The translations under genes and the position numbers were made by a program. DNA of 64,000 nucleotides from Priestia aryabhattai B8W22 (GTDB taxonomy: Bacteria > Bacillota > Bacilli > Bacillales > Bacillaceae_H). The stretch is taken from NCBI RefSeq assembly GCF_000956595.1, contig NZ_JYOO01000005.1, forward strand, positions 62,001 through 126,000. The letters are read 5' to 3'. A model generated the notes under the pieces. The model did no database searches. It was not told where the DNA came from and saw nothing but the letters and a program-made list of their open reading frames with translations. Positions 36,650-43,598 of this stretch are shown piece by piece (the first letter of the stretch is position 1; every line of letters begins with the position of its first letter).

Positions 36650-38065
36650 TTATTCTTTATGCTTTGGGTCAAGCTTTTTTAACTTTTCTTCTAGTTTACG
36701 TTTTCGTTCTTCAAACTCTGCATCATATGCTGGCTCTGCTTTTTTCTCTACCTGCTCTTTATTTTTTAACCAGTTTGGCACCATTTCTTCACGCACAATT
36801 TTTCGTCCGGCCGTTTTTTTATTTTGCTTGGCTTCCGTCCAGTTTTGATATTCTTTCTGTTCATTTTTAGCTAAATTCATCGCTTCTTGAACAGTTTGTA
36901 CCTTTTTCCGCGCCCAGTGTCCAGCGATTTTCTCTACATAGCTCTTAGATAGTTTCATATCGGATCTTAGCATAACATAGTAAATCAGAACATTTACTAC
37001 CCCTGGTGAAAGCTTTTGATTAAACATCACTTCTTCAATCATTTGCAAATCTGCTTTTGATGGCTCTGCTCCCCCTGAAAACTCGATCAATAGCTGTCGA
37101 GGAGAGGTGACTTCAAGCTGTTGAATGAGCTGCTCTTCTTTTGTCTGAGGCTGCTTTTCCTGCATGGTACGAAGCATAGGAGGCTGAATTTGTTCGCTTA
37201 GATTTGGAAGTGCTTCTCCATTTTCAAATTGGTAAAAGGACTGTGCTGCTTTTCTAAGTAATTCAATATCAACTTGATCATTCTCATTTAGCGAATCGAG
37301 CACTACATTTTTCATTTGAAGAGGATCGATGCCGTATAAAAAAGCTAACTTTTCAATCGCTTGTTTTACTTTAGATGTAATGGACCTTTTCGAAATCATT
37401 GAATCTGTTAGGCCTGCTAAAAATAAATCAAAATCAAAGGAATCCGGGCTCATCTCAATAGAAGCACGGTTTGAAGAATCTATAAAGTCCGTTTGAGCAT
37501 CAGGAGAAAATACATCCTTGCTTTCAGACTGAAAACTTGGAGCCAGCTCCGTTGCTTTAACTGATTTAAATACATCGTTAAATGAATGCGTCACATCTTT
37601 GAACGATTGATCATCCACGAGTGAATCCGAAAAATAATTTTTTACTTTTTGAAAGATGGATTTTCCTAGTCGGTTATATAAATATACATTTAACACGCCA
37701 TCGTTAAAGAACTGATGGGGCGTAAGAGGAGGAATGAGCTCATAAATGAACACACGAACATCATCTTCTTCCTTAATATATGTTTTTAACAAACCGATGC
37801 CTTCTAATTTTAACCGTTCATGGTAAATAGCTTTCAAATTAATTTGCATCATTGACATTAGGTGATGATGCGTAGACTCTTTTCCCCATAAACGATCTTG
37901 TTCCAGCTCGCTCCATAGCGTCATATACAAACCAAAACACGTCGTACCCACCAACGGCTGATAGAGCATTGTTAAAATCTTTCGGTCGTATTCCTGCAGT
38001 ATGCCGCTCGAACGAACAACATAACGATCGACCGGTATCATTTCTTTCCAATGTTGTTCTTTCAT
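36650..38065 (-). CDS. dnaB: DnaB, replication initiation membrane-attachment protein
   Basis: This 471-residue protein is the Bacillus DnaB (472 in B. subtilis), not the E. coli helicase. It works with DnaD and DnaI to load the helicase DnaC and attaches the origin to the membrane. The N-terminal DnaD-like winged-helix domain covers about 1-130. A variable acidic and serine-rich linker lies at about 160-210, then the C-terminal DnaB/DnaD helical domains, ending in a Lys/Glu-rich tail. It precedes dnaI by about 31 bases. Confidence 0.96.
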   Translation of the reverse strand: MKEQHWKEMIPVDRYVVRSSGILQEYDRKILTMLYQPLVGTTCFGLYMTLWSELEQDRLWGKESTHHHLMSMMQINLKAIYHERLKLEGIGLLKTYIKEEDDVRVFIYELIPPLTPHQFFNDGVLNVYLYNRLGKSIFQKVKNYFSDSLVDDQSFKDVTHSFNDVFKSVKATELAPSFQSESKDVFSPDAQTDFIDSSNRASIEMSPDSFDFDLFLAGLTDSMISKRSITSKVKQAIEKLAFLYGIDPLQMKNVVLDSLNENDQVDIELLRKAAQSFYQFENGEALPNLSEQIQPPMLRTMQEKQPQTKEEQLIQQLEVTSPRQLLIEFSGGAEPSKADLQMIEEVMFNQKLSPGVVNVLIYYVMLRSDMKLSKSYVEKIAGHWARKKVQTVQEAMNLAKNEQKEYQNWTEAKQNKKTAGRKIVREEMVPNWLKNKEQVEKKAEPAYDAEFEERKRKLEEKLKKLDPKHKE

Positions 38066-38101
38066 GTCGTTCCCTACCTACTTTTAAAGTAATAGAAATG
38101 A

Positions 38102-38148
38102 CAAAAAAAGAGCCTAAAGAATACTTCAATAGCTCTTTTACAGTCGTT
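38102..38148 (-). terminator. Hairpin between nrdR and dnaB
   Basis: AAAAAGAGC and GCTCTTTTA arms are separated by about 18 bases. On the minus strand it ends in a run of T. It overlaps the last bases of nrdR and may only attenuate read-through into dnaB. Confidence 0.5.
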
Positions 38149-38599
38149 CCTTCTTAATTAAATCTTTTAATTCATCAATAAATACATTGATGTCTTTAAA
38201 TTGTCGGTATACCGAAGCAAATCGAACATAAGAGACTTCATCGATAGCAGCTAATCGCTCCATCACCATTTCTCCTACCACATCTGACTGCACCTCTGAT
38301 GTACCCTGACTGCGCAGCTCTGTTTCAATATCGTGTACGGTATCTTCCAGTTGCTTTAAGCTTACTTGGCGTTTTTCACACGCCTTAATTAACCCTCGAA
38401 GGATTTTGTCTTTGCTGAACTCTTCTCTCGCTCCATCTTTTTTTACAACAATTAACGGAAGTTCTTCTACTTTCTCAAAAGTTGTAAAACGATAGTGACA
38501 CTCTTCGCATTCACGTCTTCTACGAATAGAGCGGCCTTCTTCTACAGGGCGCGAGTCCAGCACTCTCGTTCCATTGTAATGACAGGATGGGCACTTCAT
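38138..38599 (-). CDS. nrdR: NrdR, repressor of ribonucleotide reductase genes
   Basis: A 153-residue regulator. The N-terminal zinc ribbon has Cys3, Cys6, Cys31 and Cys34, and an ATP-cone domain (about 49-139) senses ATP and dATP. With dATP bound it represses nrd operons at NrdR boxes in characterised bacteria. It lies upstream of dnaB-dnaI as in B. subtilis. The ribosome site (GGAGCTGAGAAT) is modest. Confidence 0.97.
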   Translation of the reverse strand: MKCPSCHYNGTRVLDSRPVEEGRSIRRRRECEECHYRFTTFEKVEELPLIVVKKDGAREEFSKDKILRGLIKACEKRQVSLKQLEDTVHDIETELRSQGTSEVQSDVVGEMVMERLAAIDEVSYVRFASVYRQFKDINVFIDELKDLIKKERL

Positions 38600-38842
38600 A
38601 TTCTCAGCTCCAATAATAAACCTTGTTTTTCTTTTTATTTTCTCTCATATAAGTTAATTTCCATCTATGTTAGCCGGCTATTCGCCATTTATTATGATTG
38701 TCATCATCATTTCCTTTATCAAACACGATGCTATATTAAAGGATTTGCTTTATTCCATCTTATAGAAAACAAGGCTTGAATACAAGTAAAGGAAAAGGAA
38801 TTTCCCCATTTTATTCCCTGAAATTCAAAAATAATAAGGAAC

Positions 38843-39229
38843 TTACGAAGAAAGAGGAATAAGTTTTTGATCAAAGCTCTTATAAAGCGTACGTACAAGT
38901 TCTTTACTAAAACCAAAATCAACTGGCACCACTTTTGACTCTGTTGTAGCAGAAAAATCGATAGCGGTTTCAAGAGGACGTACGCTAATAATGGTAATCA
39001 CAACAAAAGCTTTTCTTCCTTTTACAACGTTTAAGCTAATTTCTCCTCGCTCTTCATATGCAGCAATTATCTCTATCCCTTGCATGTGCTTCAACATTTC
39101 ATGAACTTGCTTAAATGCATTCCCAGCCGTTGTTTTGTAATAGTGCGTTTTTAGAGTCGGATCTGAATGGCGATCGCTTGTTTCTACATGATTAGAAAAT
39201 AAAGATTTAACTGCTTGTACTACCCCCAT
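38843..39229 (-). CDS. Conserved hypothetical cytosolic protein
   Basis: A 128-residue soluble protein without signal or membrane segment. Visible segments include LKTHYYKTTAGNAFKQVHEML, IEIIAAYEERGEISLNVV and VRPLETAIDFSATTES. This alpha/beta arrangement resembles small DUF1499-like proteins, but I am not certain of a family. AAAGGGGAT precedes the ATG. It lies between nrdR and speD, where B. subtilis has no such gene. Function cannot be inferred. Confidence 0.8.
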   Translation of the reverse strand: MGVVQAVKSLFSNHVETSDRHSDPTLKTHYYKTTAGNAFKQVHEMLKHMQGIEIIAAYEERGEISLNVVKGRKAFVVITIISVRPLETAIDFSATTESKVVPVDFGFSKELVRTLYKSFDQKLIPLSS

Positions 39230-39275
39230 GTTGTTATCCCCTTTGTTTTTGCGTATTAAAAATTTATATACTAAA

Positions 39276-39298
39276 AAGAGGTGTGTAATACACCTCTT
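39276..39298 (-). terminator. speD terminator
   Basis: AAGAGGTGT and ACACCTCTT form a stem, followed by TTTTTAG on the minus strand, 25 bases after the speD stop. Confidence 0.85.
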
Positions 39299-39322
39299 AA
39301 CTTACGTAATCAATCGACACTA

Positions 39323-39703
39323 TTAAAGTGCATTCGCTTTAGTTTGTTTTACCTGAACAGGACCCATTCCACGTGGTAATTCAATTGTTTCACGTGTCTG
39401 TGCACTTAGAGCATCTGCAATATAATCTGCTGCGATTGTAGGATCTAAATGACCACAAGTATAAACATCGATACTTGCATAACCATGCTCTGGGAAGCTG
39501 TGAATCGTTAAATGTGATTCTGAAATAATAACAACGCCACTTACACCTTGAGGTGCAAATTTATGGAACGCTACTTCGCGAACTTCCGCACCAGATTTTA
39601 AAGCTGCATCAACAAACGTTTTTTCAATATAATCAATATCATTTAACTTATCGAAATCGCATCCCCATAATTCTGAGATGACATGACGACCCATTGTTTC
39701 CAT
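39323..39703 (-). CDS. speD: S-adenosylmethionine decarboxylase SpeD
   Basis: A 126-residue pyruvoyl enzyme that makes decarboxylated AdoMet, the aminopropyl donor for spermidine. The proenzyme is expected to cleave itself between Glu62 and Ser63 (ISESHLTIH), generating the pyruvoyl group. Processing and catalytic residues His68 and Cys83 fall at the same numbers as in the Thermotoga enzyme. The promoter and a structured leader with an anti-Shine-Dalgarno sequence are described separately. Confidence 0.98.
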   Translation of the reverse strand: METMGRHVISELWGCDFDKLNDIDYIEKTFVDAALKSGAEVREVAFHKFAPQGVSGVVIISESHLTIHSFPEHGYASIDVYTCGHLDPTIAADYIADALSAQTRETIELPRGMGPVQVKQTKANAL

Positions 39704-39853
39704 AATGATATTTCCCCCTTTAACAATTTTTAATCGTTAAACATGAAGTTCTTTCGCCATATAGCATGTTAACTACCACGGGGGAAAGTTAGTCCAAAGA
39801 GGTCCTAACCCTTTAAGTAGCCACATCACCGAAAGGTACACAAGAAGTTCACG
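39704..39853 (-). promoter_or_regulatory. Structured leader of speD with anti-Shine-Dalgarno
   Basis: The transcript upstream of speD is about 150 bases. A hairpin GTTAG/CTAAC (39809-39788) with inner CC/GG pairs is followed at once by TTTCCCCC (39787-39780). That octamer is exactly complementary to the speD ribosome site GGGGGAAA (39718-39711). The same C residues can instead pair with GGG just 5' of the hairpin. I recognise no known riboswitch class, so a translational switch is an inference from pairing alone. Confidence 0.5.
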
Positions 39854-39859
39854 AAACAT

Positions 39860-39888
39860 AGTATACTTTGTTTACATTTATTTTGCAA
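39860..39888 (-). promoter_or_regulatory. Sigma-A promoter of speD
   Basis: Minus-strand TTGCAA and TATACT are spaced by 17 bases, placing transcription start near 39853. Confidence 0.8.
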
Positions 39889-40080
39889 TACGTGTTTTGA
39901 TTTTATTAAAGATTGTTCCTGCAGATAGACCTATACAAATTACCCCTGTATTCTCGTGAGACAGTGTGTAAAAGCTGCTAAACGACTATTAATTTTTTAT
40001 TAAAATTGAGAAAAAGAAACACCCCTTTGCATGCTTATCTTATTGCTTTTCCCTATTCTTTTGAATAAAAACAAAAAAAA

Positions 40081-40100
40081 ACAGGGCGATAGCTCCCTGT
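40081..40100 (-). terminator. gapB terminator
   Basis: ACAGGG and CCCTGT arms, extended by long A and T runs on each side, form a strong hairpin about 28 bases past the gapB stop codon. Confidence 0.85.
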
Positions 40101-40127
40101 TTTTTTAAAAAGCAATCTATAGCTTTC

Positions 40128-41159
40128 TTAGCTTACTCTTATTTTTGATCCATTACGCATTTCTGCAGCAATATATCTTACCAAATCGACTACGCGCTGA
40201 GAGTAGCCCCACTCGTTATCGTACCAAGCTAACACTTTAATTTTATGATCCTCCATTACGATCGTGGATAGTCCATCTACAATAGCTGAATGAGGATTTG
40301 TATTAAAGTCAATTGATACGAGTGGTTCCATTGTTAAATTTAAAATATTCTTTAATGGTCCTTCAGCAGCTTTAATAAACGCTAAATTAACATCTTCCAT
40401 CGTCACAGGTTTCCTTACATCCACAACTAAATCGACAAGCGATACGTTCGGCGTAGGAACGCGCAGCGCCATTCCATGAAGCTTTCCTTTTAAGTGAGGA
40501 AGAACTAATGAAAGCGCCTTGGCTGCTCCAGTTGTTGTAGGAATAATTGATTGAGCACACGCACGGGCTCTTCGCAAATCTTTATGCGGGTTATCAATAT
40601 TCTTTTGATCATTTGTATATGCGTGAACGGTCGTCATTAAACCGTTTTCAATTGTGAACGCTTCGTCTAACACCTTGACAACTGGAGCTAGACAATTTGT
40701 CGTACAAGAAGCATTAGAGATAATGTTATGCTGATTCACATCAAACTCTCGTTCGTTTACGCCCATCACAATGGTAATATCTTCTTGTTTACCCGGTGCC
40801 GTTAAGACAACTTTTTTCGCACCTGCTTCAATATGTAACTGCGCTTTTTCTCTTGAATTAAATTTCCCCGTTGCTTCAACAACTAGATCAATCCCAAGCT
40901 CTTTCCAAGGCAAATTCAGCGGATCACGTGAATTTAATAGCTGGATTCTTTTACCGTTAACAATTAGCGCATCATCATCACATTTAACATCTCCATTAAA
41001 TGGTCCGTGTATAGAGTCATACTTGATTAAATGTGCTAATGTTTCGGCTGGATAAGATGCATTTATTGCAATAATATCTAAATTCTCCTCTATAATCGCT
41101 GTGCGAAACACCATTCTTCCTATTCTCCCAAAACCATTAATGGCAATACGTGCTTTCAT
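40128..41159 (-). CDS. gapB: GapB, gluconeogenic glyceraldehyde-3-phosphate dehydrogenase
   Basis: A 343-residue GAPDH most like B. subtilis GapB (340), the NADP-preferring enzyme used in gluconeogenesis. It shows the Rossmann motif INGFGRIGR, catalytic Cys152 in SNASCTTNCLAP, and INASYPAE after beta-2 where NAD-specific GapA has an acidic residue. The frame opens at 41177, but AGGGG lies seven bases before the ATG at 41159. Paired CcpN-type operators in front predict repression on glycolytic carbon. Confidence 0.96.
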   Translation of the reverse strand: MKARIAINGFGRIGRMVFRTAIIEENLDIIAINASYPAETLAHLIKYDSIHGPFNGDVKCDDDALIVNGKRIQLLNSRDPLNLPWKELGIDLVVEATGKFNSREKAQLHIEAGAKKVVLTAPGKQEDITIVMGVNEREFDVNQHNIISNASCTTNCLAPVVKVLDEAFTIENGLMTTVHAYTNDQKNIDNPHKDLRRARACAQSIIPTTTGAAKALSLVLPHLKGKLHGMALRVPTPNVSLVDLVVDVRKPVTMEDVNLAFIKAAEGPLKNILNLTMEPLVSIDFNTNPHSAIVDGLSTIVMEDHKIKVLAWYDNEWGYSQRVVDLVRYIAAEMRNGSKIRVS

Positions 41160-41178
41160 GGCTATACCCCTCTCCATA

Positions 41179-41221
41179 TGTGTTATACTATTTAACTTTT
41201 TATATTGAATAGTATAACATA
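41179..41221. promoter_or_regulatory. Paired CcpN-type operators of gapB
   Basis: TGTGTTATACT (41179-41189, plus) and TATGTTATACT (41221-41211, minus) both fit the CcpN consensus TRTGHYATAYW in full. They lie in a 12-base-pair inverted repeat (TGTTATACTATT). A promoter candidate overlaps it (minus strand TTCACT, 16 bases, TATACT at 41216-41211). Confidence 0.75.
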
Positions 41222-41344
41222 AATATTTAAAAAGTGAATAATATTAATTTTTTTTAATAAATTATTTTAATTAAGTTTTACTATATGTATATAGCGAGAA
41301 CAGATATTTAACACATTCTTTTTTAGCAGTCCTTAAATATTCGC

Positions 41345-41433
41345 AATAAAAAATCCGAACGAGCTTGATTCTCCCTCAAGAATCAAGCTCGTTCGGATTT
41401 TCCTTCAGCTAACATACTTTTGTCCCAGCCTCT
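41345..41433 (-). repeat. Intergenic hairpin element, copy 2 (coaE terminator)
   Basis: A perfect 21-base-pair stem (41351-41371 with 41378-41398, core ATCCGAACGAG) is followed by TTTTTTA on the minus strand. Between it and the coaE stop lies AGAGGCTGGGACAAAAGTAT (minus strand), shared with the element after etfA at 10074-10140. It acts as the coaE terminator. Confidence 0.85.
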
Positions 41434-42030
41434 TTAGTCTAGCCACAGGGCTAATATACTTAAAAGCTGTTGTTTTGTTTCCTCTACAGGTCCGTTGTTA
41501 TTGATCACCGCATCGGCTAAGGCTACTTTTTGAATTAAAGGCAGCTGTGCGTGGATACGTGCATAGGCATCCTCCGTCGAAAGATCATTACGAGACTTTA
41601 ACCTTTCTAGCTGCACGGGCTCATCGACATATACAACCACTACTTTATCGACTAAGTGTGTTAAATCACTTTCAAACAGCAGCGGAATATCTAATACCAC
41701 AGCATCGTATCCTCCCTCGATATACCTTTCCTTTTGAGAAAGCATTTCTTTTCTTACCGCAGGATGTACAATTGCATTCAACTTTTTACGTTCTTCCTCT
41801 TGATAAAACACAATTTCCCCTAAAGCCGCTCGATTGATCTCCGCATTTTCGTGAAGAATGGCACGGCCGAACGTCTCTACAATTTTGTTGTATGCTTCTT
41901 TTCCTGGTTCGACGACTTCTTTTGCAATGTGGTCAGCATCGATTACCGGAATATTAATATCTCTCAGCATTCCAGTTACCGTGCTTTTTCCACTAGCAAT
42001 TCCGCCCGTTAATCCAATTACAATTGACAT
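41434..42030 (-). CDS. coaE: Dephospho-CoA kinase
   Basis: A 198-residue P-loop kinase catalysing the last step of coenzyme A synthesis, phosphorylation of the ribose 3'-OH. It has GLTGGIASGKST (residues 6-17), DADHIAKEVV, and the CoA-domain helices. AGGAG precedes the ATG. It follows ytaF by 23 bases and is probably in one unit with ytaF, mutM and polA. Confidence 0.97.
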   Translation of the reverse strand: MSIVIGLTGGIASGKSTVTGMLRDINIPVIDADHIAKEVVEPGKEAYNKIVETFGRAILHENAEINRAALGEIVFYQEEERKKLNAIVHPAVRKEMLSQKERYIEGGYDAVVLDIPLLFESDLTHLVDKVVVVYVDEPVQLERLKSRNDLSTEDAYARIHAQLPLIQKVALADAVINNNGPVEETKQQLLSILALWLD

Positions 42031-42053
42031 TGGCCTCTCCTTTATCGCTTTAT

Positions 42054-42683
42054 TTAAAATCTAAAAATACCTAAAATAATAAGCAGAACTCCCGGTAAAA
42101 AGGAAAACATTTTCATCCATGATAAACGTGAAAAAACTTTGCCAAACTGTATGCCAGCACTTAAAAAAAGTGAACTCATAAGAGCTACAGCAATTGCTAA
42201 AGCATACGGCGAATAACCTAATAAAGCTGCTCCAAATCCTGCTCCAAATGCATCAAGAGATAATGCAATTCCAAGTATAAATGCTTCAATCCCAGTGATG
42301 GAACCTGAATTATCTAAATCTGCTGCCGTCGGTTTTTTCAATACGTTAATGACTAAGCCAATCGACTTAATTTCAATCTTCACTAATGTTTTTTCTTCTT
42401 TCACCCGCGATGAATCTGCCGGACAAAAAAACTGGTATAAAATCCACATTCCAAGTAGAACAAGAATACCTCCGCCTACTTTATTTAGTACATCCACTGA
42501 AAATAGATGCGTAAGTACCTTTCCTAAAAACATAGAAAACATTAAAGAAAATGCTGAGCAACATGAAATAATAAAAATGGATTTCAGCGGGATTTTCACC
42601 TTTCGAAGTCCGTATGTCAGGCCAACGCTAAAGCTGTCAAGACTTACGGCAAAAGCAAGAATAAGTAAAGAAAATGTTATCAT
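42054..42683 (-). CDS. ytaF: YtaF, sporulation membrane protein of the MntP-like family
   Basis: A 209-residue protein with six predicted membrane helices arranged as two three-helix repeats. Each repeat has a conserved aspartate motif (SLDSFSVG near residue 14, SLDAFGAG near residue 145), as in MntP-type transporters. B. subtilis YtaF is annotated as a sporulation membrane protein; the substrate is unknown. The frame opens at 42737, but AAAGGAG places the start at ATG 42683, giving MITFSLLILAF. Confidence 0.9.
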   Translation of the reverse strand: MITFSLLILAFAVSLDSFSVGLTYGLRKVKIPLKSIFIISCCSAFSLMFSMFLGKVLTHLFSVDVLNKVGGGILVLLGMWILYQFFCPADSSRVKEEKTLVKIEIKSIGLVINVLKKPTAADLDNSGSITGIEAFILGIALSLDAFGAGFGAALLGYSPYALAIAVALMSSLFLSAGIQFGKVFSRLSWMKMFSFLPGVLLIILGIFRF

Positions 42684-42743
42684 GATGAGAGGACTCCTTT
42701 CCTTTCTGTCTATACGTAGTATATGAAAGGAGCCCATCCATTG

Positions 42744-43577
42744 TTATTTTTTAGCCGGCTGACAATTTGGGCAGATGTGTGTTCCTCTGCCGCCTACAAC
42801 AAATTTTTCAATTGGGGTACCGCACATTTTACAGGATTCGCCTTTTCTTCCGTACACGTACAGCTGCTGCTGAAACATGCCTATTTGCCCCTGTGTGTTT
42901 ACATACGTGCGAATTGTGCTGCCCCCTTGTTTCACCGCTTCTTGAAGAGTCGCTACAATTTCTTCGTACAATTTTTCATACTCTTCGTCTGTTAATTGGC
43001 TGGCTACTCGTTCAGGGTGAATCCCTGCGCGAAATAGTGCTTCATCTACATAAATATTCCCGAGCCCAACCACAACATTTTGATCGAGTAAAACCGGCTT
43101 GATTTTTCGAGAGGTTTTGCCGATTCGCATTTTTAATTGACTTGGATTAAATGTTTCGTCAAACGGTTCAGGTCCAAGGCCAATAAGAGGAGGAAACAGG
43201 TCTTCCTCTCCCTTTTTAAATAAGTGCATGGTACCAAACTTCCTTACATCCCGGTATCGCAATTCTGTTCCATCGGTGAAGTGAAAAAAGACGTGTACAT
43301 GCTTATCTGGTTCTTCTGCATTTTCATGGAGAGCATATTTTCCTTCCATACGCAGATGAGAAACCATCGTATAATCATCGAGTACAATTTTCAAAAACTT
43401 ACCTCTGCGTTCAACATCTTGAATGGTTTGCCCAACAAGCGCGTCACAAAACTGCTCAACTTGCTCAGGACGTTTGATAATATTAGGCCATTTAACGGTT
43501 ACACGCTCAATGGTCTTACCACTGGCTAATTCAATCAACGTACGTCTGACGGTTTCAACTTCTGGTAATTCTGGCAC
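42744..43577 (-). CDS. mutM: Formamidopyrimidine-DNA glycosylase MutM
   Basis: A 277-residue repair enzyme that removes 8-oxoguanine and cuts the strand by beta/delta elimination. The catalytic N-terminal proline follows the initiator Met (MPELPEVETVRR), with Glu3, Lys60 in RRGKFLK, and the C-terminal zinc finger CKMCGT...CPNC. A GTG at 43586 would add residues before the proline and prevent catalysis. The GTG at 43577 is therefore the start. It directly follows polA. Confidence 0.96.
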   Translation of the reverse strand: MPELPEVETVRRTLIELASGKTIERVTVKWPNIIKRPEQVEQFCDALVGQTIQDVERRGKFLKIVLDDYTMVSHLRMEGKYALHENAEEPDKHVHVFFHFTDGTELRYRDVRKFGTMHLFKKGEEDLFPPLIGLGPEPFDETFNPSQLKMRIGKTSRKIKPVLLDQNVVVGLGNIYVDEALFRAGIHPERVASQLTDEEYEKLYEEIVATLQEAVKQGGSTIRTYVNTQGQIGMFQQQLYVYGRKGESCKMCGTPIEKFVVGGRGTHICPNCQPAKK

Positions 43578-43598
43578 GTTTGTCACATCCTTTTTCCA

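Larger units (their letters stand above)
39704..40127. other. speD leader and gapB terminator region
   Basis: A 424-base gap with no gene. From left to right it holds the speD leader and promoter (to 39888), about 190 bases with nothing recognisable, and the gapB terminator. Confidence 0.75.

Noticed and set aside
34728-39703. Possible anti-phage or mobile island in the dnaI-speD stretch
   Set aside because: All genes belong to known housekeeping or sporulation families in conserved order, with no integrase, repeats or composition shift.
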